A stretch of DNA of 43,577 nucleotides, taken from NCBI GenBank assembly GCA_012727735.1, contig JAAYGM010000141.1, positions 1 through 43,577 on the forward strand, written 5' to 3'. The notes under the pieces were generated by a model. That model searched no databases, was not told the DNA's origin, and saw only the letters and a list, made by a program, of their open reading frames with translations. The position numbers and the translations under genes are program-made. This DNA comes from Bacteroidales bacterium. Lineage in GTDB: Bacteria; Bacteroidota; Bacteroidia; Bacteroidales; Dysgonomonadaceae. Below are positions 5,364 to 13,602 of the stretch, piece by piece (within the stretch, counting starts at the first letter, position 1; every line of letters begins with the position of its first letter).

Positions 5364-7658
5364 TTAAAATGAGATCGTGTACCGGGTCATGATGTTGCGC
5401 GTCGCCTGTGGGTAGTAGCCAATCCAGTTGATGCTGCTACCGTCTGCGAAGGTGTCGGTCGCGGCCCATCCGTTGGCAACATACTCGCTGTCAAAGAGGT
5501 TGTTCACAAACAGCTGTAGGCTGATCTCTCCCAGTTTCGTCTTGCGGAAGGTGTAGCCGGCAGAGAGGTTGCTCACGAAATAGGCATCGATCGATTTGGC
5601 CTCATCGGAGGTGTTGTCCAGAAACTGTTTACTCACATACTTACCCAGCAGGTTCATGTAGAAGGGGGTGACAGGCTGCCAGGTGAGACTCACGGCACTG
5701 ACCACATCGGGTGAGAAAGAGATGTTTGTTGTGCCATACTCTTTGGAGATCTGGCCTACCCACGCATAGTTGTCGGGATGATCATACTGATCGAACCAGG
5801 CGGTGTAATTGCTGATCCTGTTGCGGCTGAAGGTGGTGTTGGCATCGAGCCGCAGTTTGTCCTGCCACAAAGGTACGGCAAGTTCCAGTTCAATCCCCGC
5901 ACGGTAGCTCTCCCTCACGTTCTCCATCAGCTTGTAGCCAATGTCTGTCAGCTTCCCGGTCTGCACCATCTGATTGTCATAATCCATATAATAGATGTTC
6001 GCACCCAGCAGCAGACTGTTCTTGTTATAGCGGTATCCCAGCTCGTAATCGATCATCCTCTCAGCCCGGATCGGGTTCACCGCTCCACCCTTGATCCCAT
6101 CTTTCAGGTCCGCACGCAACGGCTCCCGCTGTCCCACTGCTGCAGAGGCGTAGAGGCTGGTTGCCTCATTCAGCTGATAAAACAGTCCTGCTTTAGGGTT
6201 AAAGAAGTTGTAGTTGAAATCACCCGTCAGATCCATCAGGTCATCATCCATGCCGCTGAAACGATAGCCTACATTACGGTACTGCAGATCGCCGAAAAGG
6301 GAGAGTTGCTCCGTCAGCTGGTATTCCGCCTTGGTGAAGAGGCTCACTTCCGATTTCCTGCCCAAATTGCGGTACCATTCGTAGTCCGCCGGTATATTTT
6401 GCGAATGTTTAATCCACGGTAGCCTGCCGTAATGATCACCGTCGTAGAAGCTGTAAAGGCCTCCGAAGTTGAGCTTCAGTGCATTTCTGCTGTAACCGAC
6501 CCCGACATTGGCCACGTAGAAATCATTCTCCATCAGCTTACGACGGATAAAATCAGAGCTGTCGTAGGTCTCACCTTCCATCGTTTGTGGTTCCAGGCCG
6601 AAATCAGTGAAATTATTATCTTCCCTGTAGTTCTCGTAGTATCCATATCCGTAGTTGTAACTGATTCCGGCGTTGAAGGAGAGATAACTTGTGAGCTCCC
6701 TGGAGAGGGTGAGCTGGAGGATATCAGAATAGTAGTTGTCGGTCTCATTACCGTAATAAAGACGGTTGCCCGTATCGTCTTCATATTCACCTGCAGGATT
6801 ATAACGGCGCCCATACTCCTCATCCTGCATCTGCTCTTCCGACACCCCCTCCCAGGTGATACCTGTATGTTGTATTCCTTTCAGGTAGCTGAGCCGCAGA
6901 ATCTGACTGTCGCTATAGTGTGACATGACGGCATAGAGGTTGGAGTGGTTCACCGTGCCATTGCGAACATACCCTTCACCCAACACCCGCGAGAAGCGGG
7001 CATCGAAAGAGAGCCCGTTCTGCAGTATCCCTGTGCCGGCGGCAATGCTGGAGGAGAAAGTGCCGTAGCTGCCTACTGCTGTGGAGGCCTCGCCGTAAGC
7101 CTCTGAGCGGGCGCCCCCACTCTTCAGCGAGATACTGGCTCCGAAAGCGCCTGAACCGTTGGTGGATGTACCCACACCCCGCTGAATCTGAATGCTCTGC
7201 AGCGAGTTGGAGAGGTCAGGAAGATTGACCCAGTAGACCTCCTGGCTCTCGGGGTTGTTCAGCGGCATCCCGTTGAGGGTGACATTGATGCGTGTGGCAT
7301 CTGTACCGCGGATTCTGAAATAGGTGTTACCCACACCCAGGCCATCCTCCGTGAAGGAGACAAGTGATGGTGTGGTCTGGAGAATGGCCGGGATATTCCG
7401 TCCGGCATTTTGTTTTTTGATATCTGAGGATGTGATATTAGTGTAGGATACCGGTGTCTGGAGGCCTGCCCGCGTACCGGAGACAATCACCTCTTCCAGC
7501 TGAATAAATTCCAGACTGTCTGCAGGTGCTTCCTGTGTGTCAGATGTAACCTGCATCTGCTGCGCACGTTGCGCAATTTCTTTCCTCTGCGCACCCTGTG
7601 CACCTGCTTGATAACCGAAAGCCAACGTGATTGTCAGCCATAAAAAAGCCTTTTTCAT
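5364..7658 (-). CDS. TonB-dependent outer-membrane receptor, probable thiamine uptake (Omr1-like)
   Basis: 764 residues. It has a Sec signal peptide (about residues 1-20, ending AGAQG), a plug domain at about 50-175 (EEVIVSGTRAG as the likely TonB-box region, IRIRGTDATRINVTLNGMPLN-type plug motif, GVGTSTNGSGAFGAS) and a 22-strand barrel ending in aromatic RYTISF. It lacks the N-terminal carboxypeptidase-like domain of SusC proteins, and no SusD gene is adjacent, so it is a simple ligand receptor. The substrate is inferred from the TPP riboswitch about 110 bases upstream and the co-directional pnuT 3 bases downstream. It would bring thiamine or a thiamine phosphate across the outer membrane using TonB-ExbBD energy. 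Confidence 0.88.
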   Translation of the reverse strand: MKKAFLWLTITLAFGYQAGAQGAQRKEIAQRAQQMQVTSDTQEAPADSLEFIQLEEVIVSGTRAGLQTPVSYTNITSSDIKKQNAGRNIPAILQTTPSLVSFTEDGLGVGNTYFRIRGTDATRINVTLNGMPLNNPESQEVYWVNLPDLSNSLQSIQIQRGVGTSTNGSGAFGASISLKSGGARSEAYGEASTAVGSYGTFSSSIAAGTGILQNGLSFDARFSRVLGEGYVRNGTVNHSNLYAVMSHYSDSQILRLSYLKGIQHTGITWEGVSEEQMQDEEYGRRYNPAGEYEDDTGNRLYYGNETDNYYSDILQLTLSRELTSYLSFNAGISYNYGYGYYENYREDNNFTDFGLEPQTMEGETYDSSDFIRRKLMENDFYVANVGVGYSRNALKLNFGGLYSFYDGDHYGRLPWIKHSQNIPADYEWYRNLGRKSEVSLFTKAEYQLTEQLSLFGDLQYRNVGYRFSGMDDDLMDLTGDFNYNFFNPKAGLFYQLNEATSLYASAAVGQREPLRADLKDGIKGGAVNPIRAERMIDYELGYRYNKNSLLLGANIYYMDYDNQMVQTGKLTDIGYKLMENVRESYRAGIELELAVPLWQDKLRLDANTTFSRNRISNYTAWFDQYDHPDNYAWVGQISKEYGTTNISFSPDVVSAVSLTWQPVTPFYMNLLGKYVSKQFLDNTSDEAKSIDAYFVSNLSAGYTFRKTKLGEISLQLFVNNLFDSEYVANGWAATDTFADGSSINWIGYYPQATRNIMTRYTISF

Positions 7659-7782
7659 TTACGTAATTTTTAGGATGAACAATGCCAATGGCGTTGTACA
7701 TCGATTGTTAGTGAAATAAAAAAGGGGATTTAAAATAAGATGTATACCTGAAGAGCCACCCTTAGGTGAGCTTCTCTTTATT

Positions 7783-7852
7783 CCCTCCGCCGGCATTATC
7801 CGGATCAGGTGATTTGGGTATGATCTCAGCCCGATAATTGGGCACCCCTGTT
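7783..7852 (-). ncRNA. TPP (THI-box) riboswitch
   Basis: On the minus strand the conserved aptamer blocks appear in order: GGGGTGCCC, GGGCTGAGAT, ATACCC, CACCTGATCCGGATAATGCC and GGCGGAGGGA. These are the P1/P2, CUGAGA pyrimidine-sensing loop and pyrophosphate-sensing arm of the thiamine pyrophosphate riboswitch. A possible expression-platform hairpin follows at about 7752-7778, pairing GCTCACC with GGTGGC. It lies about 125 bases upstream of the TonB receptor start and should repress the receptor-pnuT operon when TPP is plentiful. Confidence 0.95.
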
Positions 7853-7863
7853 GATTGAAGAAA

Positions 7864-7871
7864 CAAAGATA
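7864..7871 (-). promoter_or_regulatory. -7 element of the thiamine-uptake operon promoter
   Basis: Minus-strand TATCTTTG fits TAnnTTTG exactly and lies about 12 bases upstream of the riboswitch, so transcription would start at the aptamer's 5' edge. No convincing -33 TTTG is at the right distance. Confidence 0.5.
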
Positions 7872-7993
7872 GTTGATTTTTGTTCAAAAATGAGCAGCTA
7901 TTGTAAAAATTAACCCCGAAGTGATTTTTTCTCTGGATTTATTCGTATTTTCGTTTGATATATACGCAAAAATATAAAGGGGTTTTACACAAT

Positions 7994-10279
7994 ATGAACG
8001 ACGAAGAAAAATTGATTGCTGAAGATCAATTGATTGAAGATGAATTTCAAGGTCTTCTCAATGATTACCTGAACTCCAATCACCGGCGGAAAGTGGATAT
8101 CATCACCAAGGCTTTCAACATGGCAAAGGAGGCCCATAAAGGGGCGCGTCGTCGTTCGGGAGAACCTTATGTGATGCACCCGCTGGCTGTAGCCCGCATT
8201 GTCTCGAGAGAGATGGGGCTGGGTTCCACCTCCATCTCTGCATCCCTGCTGCATGATGTGGTTGAAGACACCGAATATACAGTTGAAGATATACGTGCGT
8301 TGTTTGGTGATAAGATCGCGGTGATTGTGGAAGGGTTGACGAAGATATCGAGCGGTATGTTCGGTGAGAACGTGTCGGCGCAAGCAGAGAATTTTCGCAA
8401 GCTGCTGCTTACCATGTCGGATGATATCAGGGTGATCCTGATAAAAATTGCCGACAGATTACACAACATGCGTACCCTTTCCTCCATGAGTCCTACCAAG
8501 CAGTTCAAGATTACCGGTGAGACACTCTACATTTACGCACCACTGGCACATCGCCTCGGTCTGTTCGCTATCAAGACCGAGCTGGAAGAGCTCTGTTTTA
8601 AATATGAACATCCGGAGGTGTTCACCGATCTCGCCAACAAGATTGAAGAGACCGCACCGGAGAGAAATAAGATTTACGAACATTTTGCCGTACCAGTTGT
8701 AAAGTCACTCGATAAGATGAATATCGAGTATGAGATGCGGGCACGTGTTAAATCGATCTTCTCCATCTGGAACAAGATGCAGACAAAAGGGATTGAATTC
8801 AGTGAGGTGTATGATCTGTTTGCCGTGCGTATTATCTTTGAGGTCTTTCCCGGGATGGATGAAAAGAAACAGTGCTGGGACATCTATTCGGCTATCACCG
8901 ATATCTACAAACTTCGTCCCGATCGTATTCGCGACTGGGTGAGCCACCCAAAATCCAACGGTTACCAGGCGCTGCACCTTACCGTGATGGGGCCTGACGG
9001 TAAATGGATTGAGATACAGATACGCAGCCGTCGCATGGATGATATTGCCGAAAAGGGGTTCGCTGCTCACTGGAAATACAAGGAGAACAGGATTGAGGAA
9101 GACAATGAACTGGATAAGTGGCTGAAGACGATCCAGGAGATCCTCTCCAACCCGAATCCGAACGCTATCGATTTCCTGGATACAGTGAAGATGAACCTTT
9201 TCTCCTCAGAGATATTTGTCTTCACCCCCAAAGGTGATATACGCACATTGCCTCAGGGTGCCACGGCACTCGATTTTGCCTATTCTATCCACACAAGGAT
9301 TGGTGATCACTGCCTGGGTGCCAAGGTGAATCACACCCTGGCACCGCTCAGCCAGAAGCTGCACAGTGGTGATCAGATTGAGATACTCACCTCCCAGTCG
9401 GTTTATCCACAGCCCGAATGGATCAATTTTGTCACCACTGCAAAAGCGAGAACCAAGATAGAGGCATCGTTACGCCGTCAGCGGCGTCGTGTTGCAGAGA
9501 AGGGGAAGAATATGCTCGATCTGCTGTTTAATAACGAACCGATTGATAACACACTTTTTAACAGGATACTCCAGTCATACAAAGCCGAAAATAAAGAGGA
9601 TCTTTATTATATGATTGGTAATGATGAAGTACAGTTGCCATCCGATAAGGAGGCATTCTTTAAACTGAAGGCTGAGCCGCAGAAGCAGGACAATTTGTTT
9701 GTGCGGTATGTGAGACAGGCAATGAGTGCAATAAAAAAATCACCTGGCGAAACAAAAAAAACAGAGGAGGATGAAGAGAAGAGAGTAATTGTCCCGGTTG
9801 AACCGGAAACGGTTAAAATTGACAGGAAAGAGATTCATCCGCTTACTGAAACGAATTTTCGGAAGAATTTCATCTTCTATTCCTGCTGCAACCCGCTGCC
9901 GGGTGACGATGTGTTTGGTTATGTGACCGAAAAAGAGGAGGTTGAAGTACATAAGCGTTCCTGTCAGACCGGGCTGAAGCTGAAGTCAAACTATGGCGAT
10001 CGGATTATCTCTGTCGCCTGGGGCGACTACCGGCAATACTCCTTTCTGGCATCCATCGTATTCACCGGAATTGACCGTGTGGGTATCCTGGGGCGTATCC
10101 TGTCCAAGCTGGCTGAGGATGTGGTGGTGAACATTCAGAGTGTGAATGTTTCTTCCAAAGATGGTATTTTCGAAGGTGTTTTCAACGTGCACGTGCATAG
10201 TGCCGAAGAGGTGAATCAGCTTTGTGCCAAGATAGCAAAAGTGGACGGTATAAGTACCGTCCACAGATCTACTATTTGA
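7994..10279 (+). CDS. Bifunctional (p)ppGpp synthetase/hydrolase (Rel/SpoT)
   Basis: 761 residues from the ATG at 7994. The ORF track's TTG start adds 13 unlikely residues. Order of domains: HD hydrolase (about 25-200) with intact HDVVEDT (His87-Asp88, Glu91-Asp92); synthetase (about 240-365) with RIRDWVSHPKSNGYQALH; TGS (about 405-465, IFVFTPKGDIRTLP); a conserved Cys/His-containing region with YSCCNPLPGDDVFGY; and ACT (about 685-760). The R-x-R-D charge pattern in the synthetase domain, rather than E-x-D-D, together with the intact HD site indicates a bifunctional enzyme that both makes and degrades the alarmone. It overlaps the convergent gene at its 3' end by 8 bases. Confidence 0.95.
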   Translation: MNDEEKLIAEDQLIEDEFQGLLNDYLNSNHRRKVDIITKAFNMAKEAHKGARRRSGEPYVMHPLAVARIVSREMGLGSTSISASLLHDVVEDTEYTVEDIRALFGDKIAVIVEGLTKISSGMFGENVSAQAENFRKLLLTMSDDIRVILIKIADRLHNMRTLSSMSPTKQFKITGETLYIYAPLAHRLGLFAIKTELEELCFKYEHPEVFTDLANKIEETAPERNKIYEHFAVPVVKSLDKMNIEYEMRARVKSIFSIWNKMQTKGIEFSEVYDLFAVRIIFEVFPGMDEKKQCWDIYSAITDIYKLRPDRIRDWVSHPKSNGYQALHLTVMGPDGKWIEIQIRSRRMDDIAEKGFAAHWKYKENRIEEDNELDKWLKTIQEILSNPNPNAIDFLDTVKMNLFSSEIFVFTPKGDIRTLPQGATALDFAYSIHTRIGDHCLGAKVNHTLAPLSQKLHSGDQIEILTSQSVYPQPEWINFVTTAKARTKIEASLRRQRRRVAEKGKNMLDLLFNNEPIDNTLFNRILQSYKAENKEDLYYMIGNDEVQLPSDKEAFFKLKAEPQKQDNLFVRYVRQAMSAIKKSPGETKKTEEDEEKRVIVPVEPETVKIDRKEIHPLTETNFRKNFIFYSCCNPLPGDDVFGYVTEKEEVEVHKRSCQTGLKLKSNYGDRIISVAWGDYRQYSFLASIVFTGIDRVGILGRILSKLAEDVVVNIQSVNVSSKDGIFEGVFNVHVHSAEEVNQLCAKIAKVDGISTVHRSTI

Positions 10280-10655
10280 TTTTTCTCTTTTTTCTGCCGA
10301 AAATCACCGAAGTGGCCTTTTTAACCGCGAAGGCTAAAATGGCAGGTTTCGTTAATTTCCATGTCACAGAACTGATAAGAGGCAGATTAGACATCGCGAA
10401 GTTAACCCAGGGGTTGGTCCTTCTTGTCACGAATGGTGTGACCGAGTAGGAAGAGCCGCTTGATATATTATCAACCGTTTCTGCAAATTTTGATTTGACA
10501 GATGAGGCGAGACCTTTGGTGAGCATCGACCCCCAGTTATCGTTTAAATACTGCAGTTGATAGGAGAGGCGCTGACTAGCAATTGTCCGTTCCTCACTCA
10601 GCCGTTTCTTCTCCAAACGTAATTCTTCTAGAGGAGTTAATTTATATGTGCTCAT
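10272..10655 (-). CDS. Conserved hypothetical protein of the YtxH/DUF1469 cluster
   Basis: 127 residues; I do not recognise a named domain. The N-terminal third (MSTYKLTPLEELRLEKKRLSEE) is charged and likely helical or coiled-coil. A moderately hydrophobic stretch (WVNFAMSNLPLISSVTW) lies near residue 88, and the C-terminus is strongly basic (GRKKRKIK). It overlaps the upstream DUF1469 gene by four bases (start and stop share ATGA), so it is translationally coupled and probably functions with it at the membrane. Its 3' end overlaps the convergent rel gene by 8 bases. Confidence 0.75.
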   Translation of the reverse strand: MSTYKLTPLEELRLEKKRLSEERTIASQRLSYQLQYLNDNWGSMLTKGLASSVKSKFAETVDNISSGSSYSVTPFVTRRTNPWVNFAMSNLPLISSVTWKLTKPAILAFAVKKATSVIFGRKKRKIK

Positions 10656-11032
10656 TTGCTGTTGTTTTTATCATCTTTGTCATCATTCTCCATCAGGAAG
10701 TGTACAACCATGTTGGTCACTTTCTTCTTAAAAGGCTTCCCTACAAACAACATAATCAGCACCAGGAGCAGAGCAAAAGCTGCCACAATTCCGAAGCCAG
10801 CCCAGCTACTCTGAAGTAGTTCTCCCAGATAGAGTCCGAGTGTTATAAAAATGAACAATAGTGCAAAAAGGGTAACCCCGGCGATGATTAACCCGTAAGT
10901 AATTGCCGATGAACCTAAACTAACCTTTTCATACACTTCCAGTTTTCCGAGTTCAAGCGTGCTGGTGATGAAGTTGGATACATCATCCCTCATTTCCTCG
11001 AACAGCGTACTTACTTTTTTATCTTCCATCAT
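10652..11032 (-). CDS. DUF1469 / phage-holin-superfamily-like membrane protein
   Basis: 126 residues. An N-terminal amphipathic helix (LFEEMRDDVSNFITSTLELGKLEVYEKV) is followed by two strong transmembrane helices (about 42-67 and 76-97), a basic GKPFKKKV turn and an acidic Asp/Asn/Lys tail. This matches the DUF1469 (PF07332) family, named holin-like by topology but generally chromosomal and associated with envelope stress genes such as YqjD/YqjE homologues. No phage genes are nearby. It follows the YtxH-domain gene by 21 bases and overlaps the next gene. Alternative start codons ATG-ATG occur in tandem. Confidence 0.82.
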   Translation of the reverse strand: MMEDKKVSTLFEEMRDDVSNFITSTLELGKLEVYEKVSLGSSAITYGLIIAGVTLFALLFIFITLGLYLGELLQSSWAGFGIVAAFALLLVLIMLFVGKPFKKKVTNMVVHFLMENDDKDDKNNSK

Positions 11033-11053
11033 TCAGGTCAATTAGCGTTTGCG

Positions 11054-11296
11054 TTATTGTTTTGCCAGTTCTTTTTTTGCTATTTCAGCAATATCGTCAA
11101 TATCCTCCTTGAGATCATGTACTTCGCTTTTACCTTTGTATACGGCAGATTTAACGTTCGCTCTTACTTTATCTGCGAACTCATTCGCCTGTTCCAGCCA
11201 CTCTTCTTTTCTGTCAGTACCCATGATATAGCCTACCGCTGCGCCAAGTGCCACGCCAATACCTAATCCCAATAATAATTTTGCTTCTGATTTCAT
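11054..11296 (-). CDS. YtxH domain-containing protein
   Basis: 80 residues. A single N-terminal glycine-rich membrane segment (LLLGLGIGVALGAAVGYIMGTD, about residues 6-27) is followed by a charged amphipathic helix (EEWLEQANEFADKVRANVKSAV, then EDIDDIAEIAKKEL). This is the usual layout of YtxH/gas-vesicle-protein-like small envelope proteins, thought to be stress-induced. First gene of a three-gene minus-strand unit with the DUF1469 protein and an unknown basic protein. No TAnnTTTG promoter was found in the 150 bases upstream. Confidence 0.85.
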   Translation of the reverse strand: MKSEAKLLLGLGIGVALGAAVGYIMGTDRKEEWLEQANEFADKVRANVKSAVYKGKSEVHDLKEDIDDIAEIAKKELAKQ

Positions 11297-11448
11297 AATT
11301 TTTGCGTTTAATTGTTAGTAGTTTCTTTTAATCCAGGTTGATTCTTATCGTACGGACCCCGTTGTCTTTATCCGATTGAGGGTCCCTGCATTAAATTAAA
11401 CGTTTGATAGGCGAAATTGTTTAGGATAAACCTGTGAATAGGCTGATG

Positions 11449-12798
11449 TTATTCAGCTGGTAATGATTCACCCAATAGGGTGGCTGAGGTGAAGCCGGTG
11501 ACTTTTACTTTTACGAAATCACCTATACGATGATGCTTTTTGTCGAATATAAGCACCTTGTTCTGGTCGGTACGACCAAAGAGTTGTTCTCTGGATCTTT
11601 TTGAGAACCCTTCCACCAGCACCTCGAACACTTTGCCCAGGTCTTTCTCGTTGCTTTGGTGTGACAGCTCCTGCTGAAGCTGAATGATATCCTGCAATCG
11701 CCTGTTTTTGACCTCTTCCGGTACATCGTCCTCCAGTTTCTTAGCTGCATAGGTCCCCGGACGTTCCGAATACTTGAACATGAAAGCTGAGTCGAAACCC
11801 ACTTCACGCATTAAAGAAAGTGTCTCCTGATGATCCTCCTCCGTCTCGGAATGAAAACCGCACATGATATCGGTGGAGAGCCCGCAATTGGGGATGATCC
11901 GTTTGATGGCGGCAATCCTTTCCATATACCACTCCCTGTCATATCTTCTGTTCATCAGCTTCATCATGCGTGAGCTGCCGGACTGCACAGGGAGGTGAAT
12001 ATAATTGCAGAGATTGCTGTATCCGGCGATCGTCTCCAGTGTCTCATCGTTCATGTCCCAGGGGTGGGAGGTGGTGAAACGGATACGCATGCCGGGAGCT
12101 TCCTCTGCCACCATCGCCAGTAGTTCATGAAATTCGATTTGTCTCTCCCCATCCTGATAATGGTATGAGTTCACATTCTGTCCCAGCAGGATGACCTCCC
12201 TGAAACCTTTCCCGCGCATGTTGCGCAGTTCGTTGAGAATGCTTTCAGGCTCACGGCTTCGTTCACGTCCGCGGGTGAAGGGGACGATGCAATAGGTGCA
12301 AAACTTGTCACATCCGCGCATGATGGAGATATATCCCGATATATTGCTTCCTTCCATCTTGAGAGGGATTACATCTTTGTATGTCTCCGTTTTGGAGAGT
12401 TCGATATTCATCACTTTCTCTCCCCGTTCAGCTGCTCCCACCAGGTTGGGCAGATCGAGATAAGCATCGGGACCTACCACCACGTCCACATGGTGATTGT
12501 CGATCAGGTCAGACTTAACCCGCTCGGCCATGCATCCCAGCACACCTACGATGAGGTGGCCTTTGCTTTTTCTCTTCAGTGAATTGAAGTATTCCAACCG
12601 CTGTATCACCTTCTGCTCTGCATTATCTCTGATGGAGCAGGTGTTGACGAAAATGGCATCTGCTTCCCTGTCGTTGTCCGTGAGGCTGTAGCCATCCATC
12701 TCCATGATGGATGCAACTACTTCACTGTCTGCCACATTCATCTGGCATCCGTAAGTCTCAATAAAAAGTTTTTTCTCTTTGGTTATGTCTGAATTCAT
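11449..12798 (-). CDS. miaB: tRNA-2-methylthio-N6-dimethylallyladenosine synthase MiaB
   Basis: 449 residues. A radical-SAM methylthiotransferase that adds a methylthio group to i6A37 of tRNAs reading UNN codons. The N-terminal UPF0004 domain carries three cluster cysteines in YGCQMN, NTCSIRD and VLGCMAE. The radical-SAM site RGCDKFCTYCIVPFTRG is at about residues 160-176, and a TRAM RNA-binding domain occupies about 380-445. Length and motif order are normal. It is MiaB rather than MtaB or RimO because of the YGCQMN start and the NTCSIRDNAEQKV block. It stands alone; the upstream region to 13020 contains a separate predicted short RNA on the other strand. Confidence 0.95.
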   Translation of the reverse strand: MNSDITKEKKLFIETYGCQMNVADSEVVASIMEMDGYSLTDNDREADAIFVNTCSIRDNAEQKVIQRLEYFNSLKRKSKGHLIVGVLGCMAERVKSDLIDNHHVDVVVGPDAYLDLPNLVGAAERGEKVMNIELSKTETYKDVIPLKMEGSNISGYISIMRGCDKFCTYCIVPFTRGRERSREPESILNELRNMRGKGFREVILLGQNVNSYHYQDGERQIEFHELLAMVAEEAPGMRIRFTTSHPWDMNDETLETIAGYSNLCNYIHLPVQSGSSRMMKLMNRRYDREWYMERIAAIKRIIPNCGLSTDIMCGFHSETEEDHQETLSLMREVGFDSAFMFKYSERPGTYAAKKLEDDVPEEVKNRRLQDIIQLQQELSHQSNEKDLGKVFEVLVEGFSKRSREQLFGRTDQNKVLIFDKKHHRIGDFVKVKVTGFTSATLLGESLPAE

Positions 12799-12870
12799 TT
12801 TCTTTACTTTCAGCTGTGTTAGATAAGAATATGTCTAAAATGTTAAATTACCCATTTTTAGGGGAGAATA

Positions 12871-12902
12871 GTTGTTTCTTTCTCATTCTTGAACTATATT
12901 TG
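12871..12902 (+). promoter_or_regulatory. Bacteroidetes-type promoter upstream of a predicted short RNA
   Basis: GTTG (12871-12874), a 20-base spacer and TATATTTG (12895-12902) match the consensus well. It points away from miaB and towards a terminator only about 45 bases further on. Confidence 0.6.
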
Positions 12903-12908
12903 CTCGGG

Positions 12909-12985
12909 AAAAATAAAAATTTTTCATAGTTAAGGTTTTGGTTAAATGTTCGGGAGTGACTGTGAAGTTACTCCTGAAATTTTTA
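12909..12985 (+). ncRNA. Candidate small RNA (or terminated leader), about 75 nt
   Basis: Begins about 7 bases after a near-consensus promoter. It contains a small AT hairpin near its 5' end (GAAAAAT / ATTTTTC around a 4-A loop). It ends in a strong hairpin: TTCGGGAGTGAC (12949-12960), loop TGTGAA, GTTACTCCTGAA (12967-12978), 12 consecutive pairs with two G-U, followed by a T-run. No ORF of useful length is inside. The next gene (13053) has its own -7 element after this terminator, which favours an independent transcript over a simple leader. I do not recognise a known RNA family. Confidence 0.42.
12949..12984 (+). terminator. Strong terminator hairpin upstream of the 13053 gene
   Basis: A 12-bp stem with a 6-base TGTGAA loop, then AATTTTTAT. 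It lies in a non-coding gap, about 45 bases after a promoter and 70 bases before the next start codon. Confidence 0.65.
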
Positions 12986-13020
12986 TATCTCCAAATGCCA
13001 CTTAATTCGCGAAAAATCAT

Positions 13021-13028
13021 TATTTTTG
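13021..13028 (+). promoter_or_regulatory. -7 element for the 13053 gene
   Basis: TATTTTTG fits TAnnTTTG, with the ATG 24 bases downstream. The -33 position shows no clear TTG, so the call rests on one element. Confidence 0.35.
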
Positions 13029-13052
13029 TCAAGTCACAAAATTAATCAAATT

Positions 13053-13556
13053 ATGGAGTTTGGAGACATCATTTATTTTATCCTTCTGGTATTTTTCATG
13101 ATATTGGGTTTTTTTAATGATTCCAGGAAGAAGAAAAATCTGCAGAAAAAACAGACCGGGACAAATGCTGTACCTGTTCCGGATAAGATAGACGAGACTT
13201 TTTATCAAAAAATGGAGCGTCAGAGAAATAAGCTGGGCAACGAAAAAACCACCCCCCCACCTGCGCTCCCTCCCACCTATTCCGGAAAAGAGGTGCATAC
13301 GCAATTCCAGTCATCCATGGATTTGGTGACCGATTTCAAGAAAGAATCATCCCTGAAGAGCTCAATTTTCGTATTTGATGCAGATTCATCTTTTGCACAG
13401 GAGAGTGACTCCTCAGATGATTTTAATTCAAAACGCCCGGCTGTTCAGAAAGGCAGTTCTGTACATCCTCTTGTCCGAGATTTGTTAACGGACGGAGGTA
13501 TGGAAGAACTTAAAAAGGGCCTGATTTACGGTGAGATTCTGCAACGCAAGTACTGA
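13053..13556 (+). CDS. Hypothetical membrane-anchored protein
   Basis: 167 residues from the ATG at 13053. The ORF track's TTG start would place coding sequence inside the promoter element. One transmembrane helix lies at the extreme N-terminus (DIIYFILLVFFMILGFF, about residues 4-20). It is followed by a basic stop-transfer stretch (DSRKKKNLQKKQ), a low-complexity Pro/Ser/Thr/Lys-rich middle, and a more conserved-looking C-terminus (HPLVRDLLTDGGMEELKKGLIYGEILQRKY). The topology suggests an N-terminal anchor with a cytoplasmic tail. I recognise no domain. It sits 46 bases upstream of the CoA-transferase gene and may be cotranscribed with it. Confidence 0.72.
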   Translation: MEFGDIIYFILLVFFMILGFFNDSRKKKNLQKKQTGTNAVPVPDKIDETFYQKMERQRNKLGNEKTTPPPALPPTYSGKEVHTQFQSSMDLVTDFKKESSLKSSIFVFDADSSFAQESDSSDDFNSKRPAVQKGSSVHPLVRDLLTDGGMEELKKGLIYGEILQRKY

Positions 13557-13602
13557 AACCGGTTCAGTCATTATCGCACACACATAAAAAAAATCAATTT
13601 AT

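Noticed and set aside
7955-7993. TTG start for rel in the ORF track
   Set aside because: The 13 extra residues do not resemble the family, and the ATG at 7994 gives the expected N-terminus.
10652-11032. Prophage lysis gene from the holin-like annotation
   Set aside because: There are no phage structural, integrase or endolysin genes, and the neighbours are chromosomal YtxH and rel genes. DUF1469 is holin-like only by topology.
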